64,000 nucleotides of DNA from Pyrobaculum sp. WP30 (lineage in GTDB: Archaea; Thermoproteota; Thermoprotei; Thermoproteales; Thermoproteaceae), in NCBI GenBank assembly GCA_001189275.1, contig CP012158.1, positions 1,355,704 through 1,419,703 of the forward strand, in the 5' to 3' direction. Below, in pieces: positions 7,403 to 16,905 of this stretch; position 1 is the stretch's first letter; each line of letters starts with the position of its first letter. A program made the position numbers and the translations under genes. The notes under the pieces were generated by a model, which did not search any database, was not told the DNA's origin, and was given only the letters and a program-made list of their open reading frames with translations.

Positions 7403-9802
7403 GTGGCACATAGGCTACCCACCAGGTGGGACATAAGGTGGGAGGAGGAGCTCATCCAGACGTGGGAGGGGGAGGGCAGATTCAAGACTAAGATAAGCGG
7501 AGGCAAACCCGTCTTCGTCATCGACACGCCGCCTCCCTACCTGTCCAGCAACAGGCCGCACATAGGCCAGACCGCCTCATACGCCCACTTCGACATGATA
7601 GCCAGGTTCCTCAGGATGAGGGGCTACGACGTGGTGTTCCCCTTCTACCTAGACAGAAATGGCCTCCCCATAGAGGTCCAGATCGAGAAGAAGTATAACA
7701 TAGTGGCGCACGAGGTGTCGAGGGAGGAGTTCCTAAGGCTCTGCAAGGAGCAGCTGGACAGCTACGAGGGGGAGTTCGTGGCGTCGCTTAGGCGGTGGGG
7801 CATCTCCTTCGACTACTGGCCCCACGGCACAGACAGCCCCGAGTACAGGAAAATGACGCAGCGCACCTTCGTGGAGCTGTGGCGCAGGGGGCTCATATAC
7901 GAGGCGGAGAGGCCTACGCCGTGGTGCCCCCGTTGCCGCACCGCGCTGGCGGAGCCCGAGATTGAGTACAGGGAGGAGGAGACCTACCTAAACCACATAA
8001 AGTTCAAGGTCCGGGAGACGGGGGAGGACATAGTAATAGCCACCACGAGACCTGAGCTCCTCCCCGCCACAGTCGCGGTGATCTTCAACCCTGAGGATGA
8101 ACGCTACAAGAGGCTAAACGGCCTACACGCTGTGGTGCCGCCGGAGGGCCAGGTGGTGCCCATCCTGCCCCACAGAGCCGCCAACCCCGAGTACGGCACG
8201 GGCTTAGTGATGATCTCCACATTCGGCGACACCAGAGACCTAATGATCGTAAACGAGCTCAAACTGCCGATTAAGATCATAGTCGACGAAAGCGGCAGGA
8301 TAAAGACGGGCAGATACGCCGGGCTCACCATCAGGGAGGCCCGCGCCAAGATAATAGAGGATCTGAAAGCCGCCGGCCTGTTGGTCAAACAGGAGCGGCT
8401 GGTGCACAACGTACCGGTGTGTTGGCGCTGCAAGACGCCGCTTGAGATCATCGTCACCAGGGAGCTCTTCGTAAAGCAGGTGGAGTTCAAGGAGAAGCTG
8501 ATAGAGCTGGCGCACAAGATGGAGTTCTACCCGCCCGAATACCGGCAGATCCTCATCGACTGGATAAAATCGCTGGAGCTGGACTGGCCCGTGTCGCGGC
8601 GCCGCTACTACGCCACGGAGGCGCCTATCTGGTGGTGCGTGAAGCCAAACGGCGAGCGGATCCCCATAGTGCCCAACGGAGGCGGGTACTACCAGCCCTG
8701 GCGCGGCGAGCCTCCGGCCGAGGTGAAGGAGGCATGCAAAGACGGCAGGCTGGAGGGAGACCCCAGAGTATTAGATACCTGGTTCGACTCCTCCATCTCC
8801 TGGATGTACGCCTCGGGCGCCACGAAGGAGTTCAACGTCTTCCCGAAGGTCTACCCGCATTCCATAATGAGGCCCCAAGGCTACGACATCATCCGGACCT
8901 GGCTCTACTACTCAGTCCTCAGGGCGTACCTTCTGTTTGGAGATGTGCCGTTTCGCCACGTGAGGATCAACGGCATGGGCCTTGACGAGAAGGGGGAGGC
9001 CATGCACAAGAGCAAGGGCAACGTCATCGACCTTTTGGCGCCCGTGGAGAAATACGGCGCGGACCCAGTCCGCTTCTGGGCGGCGGCCGCGGGGCGGCTG
9101 GGCACAGACTACCGCTACAATGAAAACATGATAAGGGAGGGGAAGGAGTTCGCCACAAAGGTGTGGAACGTGTCGCGTTTCGTCCTATCCTTCCCTGAGC
9201 CCCAGACGGCGCCCCGACTCACGCCGGTGGACAAGGCGATGCTCGCCAGGCTTTACAACGTGGCGAGGAGGATCATAGAGGCATACAGCCGCTTCGACGT
9301 CTACGAGCCGGCCCAAGCCCTTTACAACTTCATCTGGCACGACTTCGCGGACCACTACATCGAGTTGGTCAAGTCCCGCGCCTACAACAGAGAAGGCGTC
9401 TTCACCAAGGAGGAGCAGGAGGCAGCCATATGGACCCTCCACACGGTGCTCAAGTACAGCCTGAAGCTCCTCGCGCCCATCATGCCCTTCCTCACCGATA
9501 AGATATGGCGTGAGGCCTTCGGCAGATCCATCCACGACGAGGCCATAGAGGACCCGCCGGAGCAGTGGAGGGAAGGCGACGAGGGCCTCTTGGAGCTGGT
9601 GAAGAAGATAGACAGCGCGGTGTGGAAGTACAAGAACAGAAGAGGCATGAGCCTCGCCGACAAGCTAAACGCAGTGCTCCACATCCCAGAGGCGGCGATG
9701 CCCGCCGCCCGCGACCTCAAACACATGCACAAGGTCGCCGACGTCAAGCCCGGACGCGGAGCAGAACAAATCGACGACGAAGGCCTGGTCTGGCTGGGCT
9801 GA
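7403..9802 (+). CDS. valS: Valyl-tRNA synthetase
   Basis: A 799-residue class I synthetase that charges tRNA-Val. Visible are the HIGH-type motif (R-P-H-I-G-Q), the valine-type pocket sequence DRNGLPIE, the CP1 editing domain (ATTRPELLPA and GTGLVM), zinc-binding CPRC and CWRC knuckles, DTWFDSS, and a KMSKS-type loop reading A-M-H-K-S-K-G-N. An anticodon-binding helical domain ends the protein. GTG 7403 is about 25 bases after the TATA box ACTATTTAAAAACA; an upstream frame extension to 7325 precedes the promoter and is left out. Isoleucyl-tRNA synthetase is the only close alternative and is less likely given DRNGLPIE. Confidence 0.9.
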   Translation: MAHRLPTRWDIRWEEELIQTWEGEGRFKTKISGGKPVFVIDTPPPYLSSNRPHIGQTASYAHFDMIARFLRMRGYDVVFPFYLDRNGLPIEVQIEKKYNIVAHEVSREEFLRLCKEQLDSYEGEFVASLRRWGISFDYWPHGTDSPEYRKMTQRTFVELWRRGLIYEAERPTPWCPRCRTALAEPEIEYREEETYLNHIKFKVRETGEDIVIATTRPELLPATVAVIFNPEDERYKRLNGLHAVVPPEGQVVPILPHRAANPEYGTGLVMISTFGDTRDLMIVNELKLPIKIIVDESGRIKTGRYAGLTIREARAKIIEDLKAAGLLVKQERLVHNVPVCWRCKTPLEIIVTRELFVKQVEFKEKLIELAHKMEFYPPEYRQILIDWIKSLELDWPVSRRRYYATEAPIWWCVKPNGERIPIVPNGGGYYQPWRGEPPAEVKEACKDGRLEGDPRVLDTWFDSSISWMYASGATKEFNVFPKVYPHSIMRPQGYDIIRTWLYYSVLRAYLLFGDVPFRHVRINGMGLDEKGEAMHKSKGNVIDLLAPVEKYGADPVRFWAAAAGRLGTDYRYNENMIREGKEFATKVWNVSRFVLSFPEPQTAPRLTPVDKAMLARLYNVARRIIEAYSRFDVYEPAQALYNFIWHDFADHYIELVKSRAYNREGVFTKEEQEAAIWTLHTVLKYSLKLLAPIMPFLTDKIWREAFGRSIHDEAIEDPPEQWREGDEGLLELVKKIDSAVWKYKNRRGMSLADKLNAVLHIPEAAMPAARDLKHMHKVADVKPGRGAEQIDDEGLVWLG

Positions 9803-9872
9803 CGTCAGCCGAAGCCGCGCCCCCACCTAGGGGCAAGAAGCGGCGCCGCCAGGTCGTTTATCTGTGTCATAG

Positions 9873-9899
9873 CCCCCGCCTTACCCCCATAGGCGGGGG
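9873..9899. terminator. GC-rich hairpin between convergent genes
   Basis: CCCCCGCCT (9873-9881) and AGGCGGGGG (9891-9899) form a perfect 9-bp stem with a 9-base loop. It lies between the 3' ends of valS and the helicase gene. There is no T tract after it, so it may block read-through or stabilise 3' ends rather than act as a classical terminator. Confidence 0.4.
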
Positions 9900-9920
9900 G
9901 AGGGCCCTCCGCGCGCGGGG

Positions 9921-12159
9921 TTAGACAATTCCTTTTTCTCTTCTTGGGATCTCCCTGAGGAGGGGGGCGCCTTCTTTATTTAGCACTGTCTGTAGAATCC
10001 TTACAGCGTTGCGCCTGGAGAGCATCTTGTTGTTGTTGCCGCAGTAGGGCGAGTAGACACATTTGGGGCACCCATCCACGCAGTCGCACCCCTTCACGAT
10101 CTTCAGCGCGACCTCGGCCACCCGGCGGAAGTTGTTGACGAGCAGCCTCGTGGTGCCGTTGCCCCCGACGTGGGAGTCGTAGATGACTATAACGCCGTCG
10201 GGGTAGCTTATGCCGCCTAGGTCCGTCTTGGAGGCGCCCAGGGCTATCTCCGCGGCCGATATGAGGACGTGCTCCGTGGCGTGGTAGCCCTTGGCCCGGG
10301 CCTCCCAGTCCACCGCCTCGTTTGTGCTGAAGCGGACGTGGGGCATGTAAAACACAGCGCCCTTGGTCTCGAACTCGTAGGAGAGAGACTCTATCGTGTA
10401 TTCCCCGAGGGTCTCCTCCGTGGTGAAGCGCTTGAGGGCGTAGCCGTAGACAGTGATCTTTATCTTCAGCCGGCCGAACTGGTAAGGCACCCCCTCCACG
10501 GCCCCCTCGTCGTATACCTCCACCACCTCCGGCTCCATATCTTCCAGCGCCTGCGTCATTAAGTCCTCGGCGTCTGTAGGCTCGACGACTGCAACGCGCT
10601 TTGTCAGATCAAGTTCCTTCGAGACGTAGGTTCTCCCTCCGTGCATGTATATCGCCTCTGGATGCAACTCGTACAAGGCGAGGGGTAGCTCCCTCTCGCC
10701 GATGACTCTCCCCTCTGTCGTCTTTATCTTAACCACGTGGGGCGACCCCCGGAGGCTCAGCGACGCCAGCAACTCCCGCCCCTCTGGAGTCAGCCTGAGG
10801 AACCTCCCCACCCTCCTCAGCCAGCCGCCGGCTAGGAGCCTCTCCGCCACGGCCCGCTCGAAGGGGCTCAGCTCATCCGCCCTAAGCGGCATGTCGGCGG
10901 CGGCCGCCAGCATGTGGAGCGACGCGACGTCTTCATTCTCCCGCTCAAATCCCAGCGGCTCAGGAGACCGGGAGAAGAACTCGTGGGGGTAGTTCCGGTA
11001 GTACTGAGAGATGGGGTCGTTGCCGAGGATTTGGATCACGTATCCTGTCTGGCCCCGGCGCCCCACCCTGCCCACCCGTTGCAGGTACCTGTTGTAGGAG
11101 GGCGGTATAGACGCAAGCACCGCGGCGTCTACATCGCCTATGTCTACGCCCAGCTCCAAGGTCGGCGTTGAGATCACCACGTCTATCTCGCCCCTCTTAA
11201 ACGCGTCTTCCACAGCCCTCCTCTCCTCCGGATCTATCCCGGCTCTGTGGACGGCGACTCTCTCGCCGCGGCCCGCCATCTTCAGCGCCCTGTATGTTAT
11301 CTCGCTGTATTTGTGGCTGTCTGTAAACACCAAGCATTTGAGGCCCTGCTCTATGCAGAGCGCCGAGAGGCGCGCCGCCTCGGCCCACTTAGACCTGAAC
11401 CTGGGCCTCACCAGGGCCTGTATCAGCTTGCCCCTCCTGCCCAGGGGGCCCCACACCACGTTCACCCTCTCGCTGTGGAAGAGGGCTTGGGCGAACTCGG
11501 CGGGGTTCCCCACAGTGGCGCTGGTGGCGACGTAGAGAGGCCTGCGGAACCTCCTGAGGCGTCTCAGGAGGTAGTACATGTGGGACCCGAAGACCCCGCT
11601 GTATACGTGGAAGTCGTCGAGGACGAGGTATCTCACCCGCCGCACCAGCTCCCTGAACTTAGCCACGTGCATCAGCGCCTGATTTGTCATATCTGCGTTG
11701 CTGATTATCACGTGGGGCGGCATCTCGTAGAGGATCCTCCTCTCCCTCTCGGGGGGTGTCGCCGTCGTACACCATGACCCGGACCCCCAGCTTGTCGGCG
11801 AGCCTCCTGAACCTCCCCAGCTGGTCCCTGGCCAGGGCCTTGGTGGGGTAGAGCACCAGCGCCACGGGGCCGCCGAGCGACTCAACGGAGTCCTCCAGAA
11901 TAGGCGCCAGGAAGGCCTCTGTCTTGCCCATCCCCGTGCCCGCCACTATGACTGTGTCTCTCCCAGCTCTTATCGACTGGACGGCGTCGTACTGATGCCG
12001 AAACAACGTCTTAATGCCCAGCGCCCTAAACGCCTCAGCCACCTCAGCCCTGAAGACTTGGGACACGTCGCAACAAGGCTCAACGACCTCCGCCTCGTCG
12101 GTCTTAACGTAGACCACCTCTCTGCCAGGGTCCCCCAAGACGGCCTCAAGAAAACCCAC
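9921..12159 (-). CDS. Hrq1/YprA-type DEAD-box helicase, frameshifted
   Basis: A superfamily 2 helicase with a C-terminal DUF1998-type cysteine cluster (CDCVDGCPKC...YCGNNNK), as in Hrq1/YprA proteins thought to act in DNA repair. Motif I (GTGMGKTEA) and Ia (YPTKALARDQL) are in the frame starting at GTG 12159; the DDFH box, GRVGRRGQ and the zinc cluster are in the next frame. The shift falls at the C6 run on the coding strand (11751-11756, six G on plus): removing one C joins D-T-P to E-R-E-R-R and gives 745 residues. It could be a mutation, a sequencing error or a translational frameshift. A GGAGGT ribosome site overlaps the upstream MFS stop. Confidence 0.8.
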
Positions 12160-12162
12160 GGT

Positions 12163-13230
12163 CTACCTCCGTGATCCGTATAAAAGCAGAACTGCGACGT
12201 TTGCGAGGAGCGCCGCCGGCACGTAGTGTAGCACAGAGAAGCCCGCCGCCTCCACGAGGCCGCCTGATATAGTGGGCCCTAAGATAGAGCCCAGGTCCCA
12301 CCCCATCGTGTATATGGAGCTTGCGAGCCCGGCGTTTCTGGCGCCGGCAAGCGCCAGTATCTGGTGCGTTACCACTATCCCGCCTTGTCCCAGGCCATAC
12401 ACCGCGCCGGCAACAGCAAACATCACGAGGTCCTCGGCGTATGTGGCGACGAGCAGACCCGCCATGGCGGCCGCGGTTGAGGCCGCCGCCGTAGCGGGGT
12501 TCACCAGCCCAGTCTTCATAAGCACCGCGCGGGGGAGGAGGCTCGTCAGAGCCGCCACGGAGGAGAAGAGCCCCCAGTACGTCAGGGGGAGTCCGTGGTC
12601 TTTTAGACGGACTGGCGTGAAAGTGGAGATGCTCATATACACCGTAGCGTACACGGTCAAGAGGGCCGTGAACAACAACACCCGCCTCTCCACGGCGACG
12701 CCTCCCCTCTCGGCGGCGCGGGCCGGCAAGCCCCTTACAAACAGCCAGTTGGCGGCGTGGATCACCAGCGCAGTTGAGAAGGAGAGCCGACCCCCGCCCA
12801 TGTCGTAGATGGCGGAGCCCACCAGCGGCCCCAAGACGTTACCTATGCCCACGGCTAGGGAGCGTGCCGCCATGGCCCTGGCGCCCTCGGCGACTGAGGT
12901 CGCTATAGACATGGGGAGGAACGTGGCGATGGCGAGGCCGTGTAGAACCCTCCCAGCCTGGACCCAATTGGGGCTTCCCATCAGATACAGAAGCTGGGCT
13001 AAGACGGCGAAGGTCACGCCGAGCCTCATCACCCTTACGTGACCCACGCGGTCTCCTAAGAACCCGCTCAAAGGCCGCGTCACTACCGAGACGAAAAACG
13101 CCGTGGAGACTGTGGCGCCTATCGCCGCCTCGCTCTTGACGCCGAGGTCGCGGAGGTAGGGCGGGATCGCCACTATGGCTACCCCATTGGCGACGAAAAA
13201 GAGGAGTGTTGCTAGGTTTACCGCCTTCAA
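12163..13230 (-). CDS. MFS transporter
   Basis: A 355-residue major facilitator protein with about 11-12 hydrophobic segments and the loop 2-3 signature [16 protein letters not shown] (about residues 56-71). It resembles drug or metabolite efflux carriers, but the substrate cannot be read. The start is TTG 13230, overlapping the stop of the adenosine-specific kinase gene (TTGA), and its stop is 3 bases before the helicase start, so the three genes probably form one transcript led by the kinase. Confidence 0.75.
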   Translation of the reverse strand: MKAVNLATLLFFVANGVAIVAIPPYLRDLGVKSEAAIGATVSTAFFVSVVTRPLSGFLGDRVGHVRVMRLGVTFAVLAQLLYLMGSPNWVQAGRVLHGLAIATFLPMSIATSVAEGARAMAARSLAVGIGNVLGPLVGSAIYDMGGGRLSFSTALVIHAANWLFVRGLPARAAERGGVAVERRVLLFTALLTVYATVYMSISTFTPVRLKDHGLPLTYWGLFSSVAALTSLLPRAVLMKTGLVNPATAAASTAAAMAGLLVATYAEDLVMFAVAGAVYGLGQGGIVVTHQILALAGARNAGLASSIYTMGWDLGSILGPTISGGLVEAAGFSVLHYVPAALLANVAVLLLYGSRR

Positions 13231-13721
13231 AGTTTGTACTTGGTGACTTCTCTGAGGAACCTCTTCCGCTCCTCCCTGTCTGCCTCGGCCTCCACGCCCA
13301 GCGGCGAGTGTCCATCGGCGACGCCTATCACGCCCCGCCTCTCGGGCTCCACCTCGGCCACTATCACCTTGAGGGGGTTGGCCGTGGCGGCGTATACCCT
13401 GACCACCTCCTGAACGTTCTTAATGGCGTTGAGCACGTTTATAGGCCAGGCGTTGCGTATGTAGATCACGAAGACGTGGCCCGCCGCAATCCTCCTGCAC
13501 ACCTCAACGGCGAGGTTTCTAAGCTCCTCGTCGTTGCCCTCGTGCCGGATGAGCCGCTTGCCCGAGGCTTCGCAGAACGCGATCCCGAACTTAACCCCAG
13601 GCACCGAGGTGACGAGGGCCTCGTATAGGTCCTCCACAGTCTTGATGAAGTGGGCGTGTCCCACGATTACGTTGGTGCCCTGAGGTATAGGCACCTCCAC
13701 AACGTCGAACTTAATCGACAT
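13227..13721 (-). CDS. Adenosine-specific kinase (PF04008 family)
   Basis: A 164-residue protein of the PF04008 family, whose P. aerophilum member was described as an adenosine-binding kinase with a stable phosphohistidine. The conserved G-H-A-H-F-I-K motif (residues 21-27), the segment [15 protein letters not shown] and the ending G-V-A-D-G-H-S-P match that family. ATG 13721 lies 24 bases after a minus-strand TATA box (CTATAAAAGG, 13741-13749), so the mRNA is leaderless. It heads the unit with the MFS and helicase genes and diverges from the Fur-like gene. The physiological reaction is poorly known. Confidence 0.85.
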   Translation of the reverse strand: MSIKFDVVEVPIPQGTNVIVGHAHFIKTVEDLYEALVTSVPGVKFGIAFCEASGKRLIRHEGNDEELRNLAVEVCRRIAAGHVFVIYIRNAWPINVLNAIKNVQEVVRVYAATANPLKVIVAEVEPERRGVIGVADGHSPLGVEAEADREERKRFLREVTKYKL

Positions 13722-13740
13722 GACCACCCCGAATCCCAGC

Positions 13741-13779
13741 CTTTTATAGTTTTCAGAGGGGAAATAGATTTTTATATTA
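13741..13779. promoter_or_regulatory. Divergent TATA boxes, kinase and Fur-like genes
   Basis: Minus-strand CTATAAAAGG (13741-13749) is 24 bases from the kinase ATG at 13721. Plus-strand TTTTTATATTA (13769-13779) is 24 bases from the Fur-like ATG at 13798. Both mRNAs would be leaderless, and the boxes are only about 20 bases apart, so a repressor bound here could affect both genes. Confidence 0.6.
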
Positions 13780-13797
13780 CCACGAAGTATTATTTGG

Positions 13798-14190
13798 ATG
13801 GAAACGTCCCAGCTGGCGCAGATACTGAGGGATAAGGGGTACCGTCTGACTCCCCAGAGAGTGGAGGTTATAAACCTTGTCATGGAGAAGCTTGCGAAGA
13901 AGGAGCACCCAACCTTCAACGACATTCTTACAGAGGTGAAGCAGAAGATGCCCTCCATAAGTGCCAGCACAGTGTATTCCATATTGAAATTGATGGAGGA
14001 GAACGGATTTGTGGTTTCTTTTGAGCACGACGGCAGGACCTACTACGACAGCGTGACCCCCCACATAAACGTGGTCTGCGTCAATACAAACAAGGTAATC
14101 GACATTGAGGACGAAGAAATCGTCGGGGCTTTGAGGAGACGGGGTATACACCCCAGCTCCATCGTGGTGAAGGCAGTCTGTACGCAATAG
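13798..14190 (+). CDS. Fur/PerR-family transcription regulator
   Basis: A 130-residue Fur-fold protein: a winged-helix domain (residues 1-80, with the family pattern [13 protein letters not shown] and [12 protein letters not shown]) followed by a dimerisation domain. Where Fur proteins have HxHLxCxxC, this one reads H-I-N-V-V-C-V-N-T, so the structural CxxC zinc pair is lost, and no C-terminal CxxC is present. It probably still senses a metal or peroxide through other residues, but that is inference. ATG 13798 follows its TATA box by 24 bases. Its targets may include the adjacent divergent genes. Confidence 0.8.
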   Translation: METSQLAQILRDKGYRLTPQRVEVINLVMEKLAKKEHPTFNDILTEVKQKMPSISASTVYSILKLMEENGFVVSFEHDGRTYYDSVTPHINVVCVNTNKVIDIEDEEIVGALRRRGIHPSSIVVKAVCTQ

Positions 14191-14193
14191 CGC

Positions 14194-14259
14194 ATCAGTT
14201 GTGGATTCTCTAGTCACGGCTCATCGGCGCGGTATACCTCATCACTAGACTCAACTGAT
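14194..14259. repeat. Interrupted inverted repeat
   Basis: ATCAGTTG (14194-14201) and CAACTGAT (14252-14259) are perfect inverted arms, and inside them TCTAGT (14209-14214) pairs with ACTAGA (14244-14249). The element sits directly upstream of the flavoenzyme TATA box and just after the Fur-like stop. It could be a regulator operator, an RNA hairpin or part of a small RNA gene. Confidence 0.5.
14195..14245 (-). ncRNA. Candidate C/D-box sRNA
   Basis: On the minus strand a C box GTGATGA (14239-14245) is followed 51 bases in all to a D box CTGA (14195-14198), with internal CCGA as a possible D' and GTGACTA as a possible C'. Spacing would leave guides of 11 and 12 bases, the normal size for Thermoproteales methylation guides. 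The internal boxes are imperfect and no closing stem flanks C and D, so this is tentative. The same bases form the inverted repeat. Confidence 0.3.
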
Positions 14260-14285
14260 ATATAGGTATATTTACATATCCCCCG

Positions 14286-15536
14286 ATGTATGACTATGTA
14301 GTTGTAGGCGCTGGGGTGGTGGGGATGGCGACGGCATACCATCTAAAGAGGCTTCTGCCCCGTTTAAGGGTTTTGGTGGTGGATCAGCACCCAGGCGTGG
14401 GGATGGGGGATACGGCGAAGTCCGCCGCGGCCTTCCGCACGATCTTCACCTCCTGGATAAACAGAGTATTGGCAAAGACCAGCGTGGATTTCTACCGCGA
14501 GGTGCAGAGGGGCGGGGTGGATCTCGGCATGAGGTTTGTGGGGTATCTCTTCCTCGTGCCTGAGGAAAACGCCGACTTGATGCGAAACGCGGCGCAGGAG
14601 CTGAGGGCCATGGGCGTTTCCGTCGACGCATACGAGAGGCTGGAGATGCCGATTAAGCTTAGGGTGTCTGACGACGAGGAGGCGAGGGAGATGGGGCTTT
14701 CAGACGTGGCTTTTGGGCTTTTGGTGCGGGACGCCGGCATTATGGATCCTGAAAAGCTGGTGAAATACTACTATGAGGTTTATACCAGAGAAGGCGGCGA
14801 GGTCCTGTTCGGGACTAAGGTGGAGTCTGTCGTCTTTTCTCCTAAGAAGCCGCTCGGCATACCCGGCGAGCCGTTTCCGTGGCAAGATGTAAAGGTCGTA
14901 GGCATCGAGACGTCGGCAGGGGTTGTAGAGGCTAAGAACATAATATTCGCAACCGGCGCGTGGACCGAGAGGCTTATGGACGCCTTGGGCTTCGGCCTCC
15001 CGCTTAAGCCGAGGAAGAGACAGGTGTTTGTGGTGAGGGCGACAGGCGAGTTGGAGGCGTTGCTGAGATCCGGCTTGGCAGACAGGGAGTACTCGCCGAT
15101 GATCATACTGCCGAGAGGCGTCTACCTCAGGCCTGAGCCCGGCGAGGGGACCTACTGGATCGGCGTCTCGGACCGGAGGCCGTTCCGCCTGGAGGAGCCG
15201 CCGGAGCCGGAGGAGGCGCTGTGGCGCTTCGGCATCTACCCTGTCTTGACGAAGTACGTGCCGGCCTTCGAGGGACGCATGCCGCAGAACGCGTGGGCTG
15301 GCCACTACGACGAGAACGTTGTGGACTACCAGCCGGTGGTGGATAGGCTGGTAGAGGGGCTTTACGTGGCTGCGGGCACGTCGGGCTCGGGCATAATGAA
15401 GGCAGATGCCATCGGCAGGGTCGCCGCATACCTAGCCCTGGGCCGCGAGAAGGCGGAGCTCTACGGCGGGGTGGTGGTGGACAGCAACGTGCTGAGACAC
15501 AACCGGTGTTTTGAAGAGGAGAGGCTAGTCATATGA
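14286..15536 (+). CDS. DAO-family FAD-dependent oxidoreductase
   Basis: A 416-residue flavoprotein of the D-amino-acid oxidase/sarcosine oxidase family. The N-terminal dinucleotide fold has G-A-G-V-V-G at residues 8-13 and an acidic end of strand 2 (VVDQHPG). A later F-A-T-G-A-W-T motif and the C-terminal FAD contact V-A-A-G-T-S-G-S-G-I fit the fold. It would oxidise an amine or amino acid; dye-linked proline dehydrogenases of Pyrobaculum are one possibility, but the substrate cannot be read. ATG 14286 lies 24 bases after the TATA box GATATATAGG. Its stop overlaps the next small gene (ATGA). Confidence 0.8.
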   Translation: MYDYVVVGAGVVGMATAYHLKRLLPRLRVLVVDQHPGVGMGDTAKSAAAFRTIFTSWINRVLAKTSVDFYREVQRGGVDLGMRFVGYLFLVPEENADLMRNAAQELRAMGVSVDAYERLEMPIKLRVSDDEEAREMGLSDVAFGLLVRDAGIMDPEKLVKYYYEVYTREGGEVLFGTKVESVVFSPKKPLGIPGEPFPWQDVKVVGIETSAGVVEAKNIIFATGAWTERLMDALGFGLPLKPRKRQVFVVRATGELEALLRSGLADREYSPMIILPRGVYLRPEPGEGTYWIGVSDRRPFRLEEPPEPEEALWRFGIYPVLTKYVPAFEGRMPQNAWAGHYDENVVDYQPVVDRLVEGLYVAAGTSGSGIMKADAIGRVAAYLALGREKAELYGGVVVDSNVLRHNRCFEEERLVI

Positions 15537-15700
15537 TTGAGGAGGAGCTGAGGAGGTGGGCTGAGGCTGCGAGGAGGAGCGGGCGGAGGGGCTGGCTTCT
15601 GTTGAGAGACGGGAACGTCGTTGGGGTGTTCAACGATAGGAGAGATGCGGTTATGGCCGCCAAGGAGCCAGGCGTGTATCTTCTAATATTTGTCGAATAG
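15533..15700 (+). CDS. Small DUF5678-like protein
   Basis: A 55-residue protein whose ATG overlaps the stop of the flavoenzyme gene (ATGA). A helical, Arg/Glu-rich N-terminus (1-18) is followed by W-L-L-L-R-D-G-N-V-V-G-V-F and R-R-D-A-V-M-A-A, a layout that resembles the archaeal DUF5678 family (recognition is tentative). Translational coupling suggests a role linked to the flavoenzyme, perhaps as a small partner or regulator. No metal or catalytic motif is present. Confidence 0.6.
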   Translation: MIEEELRRWAEAARRSGRRGWLLLRDGNVVGVFNDRRDAVMAAKEPGVYLLIFVE

Positions 15701-15756
15701 TTTTCAGCAACGAGTCAAGGAGTAACATTTTATAAACACCTTTTACTGAGAGTTTC

Positions 15757-16905
15757 ATGAAGTTGCATGAATATGAGGCGAAGGAGCTATTTTCTAAATA
15801 CGGCGTCAAGATTCCGCCGGGTAGGCTAGCCCTGACGCCGGAGGAGGTCCACAAGGCGGCGAAGGAGATCGGGACGCCCGTGGTTCTGAAGGCGCAGGTG
15901 GTGGTGGCGGGCAGGGGGAAGGCCGGCGGGATAAAGGCGGCCAACAGCCCAGAGGAGGCGTATGAGCTTTCGAAAAAGATGTTCGGCATGGACATCAAGG
16001 GTCTTACGGTCAAGAAGCTCTACGTGACTAAGTACGTGGAGGTAGAGAGGGAGATGTACCTCTCACTGATTATCGACAGAGCTACCCGCAGATACCTCTT
16101 CCTAGCCTCGCCGGTGGGCGGCGTGGACATTGAGGAAATCGCCAAGACAAGCCCCGAAAAGATCAAGAGGGTGTACGTAGACCCCTCTGTGGGGCTTAGG
16201 GACTACCACATAAGAAGCATTGTGTCGTGGCTGGGCTTCAAGCCGGGCACCCCCCAGTGGCAACAAGCCGCATCCATTGTCCAGGCTATGTACAGAATCA
16301 TGGTGGATCACGACGCGGAGCTGGTGGAGTCCAACCCCCTCGCCGTGTCTAAGGAAGGCGACGTGATCCCCCTCGACGCGAGGATAATAGTGGACGACAA
16401 CGCCCTCTTTAAACACCCAGACCTGGAGAAAGCCCTCGAGGAGGACCCGCGGGACGTGACGGAGTTTGAGGCCTACGCAAAGAAGATCGGGTTCCACTAC
16501 GTGGAGCTTGAGGGAGACGTGGGCATCATCGGCAACGGCGCCGGCCTCACCATGTCCACGATGGACTTGGTTTACCACTTCGGCGGAAGGCCGGCGAACT
16601 TCCTCGACATTGGCGGCGGCGCAAGCAGGGAGGTGGTCAAGGAGGCTGTTAAGGTGTTGTTGAACCACCCGAGGGTCAAAGTCATCTTCGTCAACATCTT
16701 CGGCGGAATCACCCGCGCAGACGAGGTCGCCTTAGGCATCAAAGACGCCTTGGCCGAGGCCGGCGGAACCACGAAGAAGATCGTGGTGAGGATGAAAGGC
16801 ACAAACGAGGAGCTGGGCAGGGCAATACTCGCGGAGGTGGGCGTGCCGCTGTTTGAAAGCGCAGAGGAGGCCGCCAAGAAGGCTGTTGAGCTGGCGAGGC
16901 CATGA
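15757..16905 (+). CDS. sucC: Succinyl-CoA synthetase beta subunit
   Basis: A 382-residue ATP-grasp subunit of the NDP-forming succinyl-CoA synthetase, which interconverts succinyl-CoA and succinate with nucleotide phosphorylation in the citric-acid cycle. The start [12 protein letters not shown], the ATP-grasp region ([14 protein letters not shown]), E-S-N-P-L-A and the C-terminal [10 protein letters not shown] with [10 protein letters not shown] are family hallmarks. ATG 15757 is about 25 bases after the TATA box CATTTTATAAACA. Its stop overlaps the sucD start (ATGA), so both subunits are made from one mRNA. Confidence 0.95.
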   Translation: MKLHEYEAKELFSKYGVKIPPGRLALTPEEVHKAAKEIGTPVVLKAQVVVAGRGKAGGIKAANSPEEAYELSKKMFGMDIKGLTVKKLYVTKYVEVEREMYLSLIIDRATRRYLFLASPVGGVDIEEIAKTSPEKIKRVYVDPSVGLRDYHIRSIVSWLGFKPGTPQWQQAASIVQAMYRIMVDHDAELVESNPLAVSKEGDVIPLDARIIVDDNALFKHPDLEKALEEDPRDVTEFEAYAKKIGFHYVELEGDVGIIGNGAGLTMSTMDLVYHFGGRPANFLDIGGGASREVVKEAVKVLLNHPRVKVIFVNIFGGITRADEVALGIKDALAEAGGTTKKIVVRMKGTNEELGRAILAEVGVPLFESAEEAAKKAVELARP

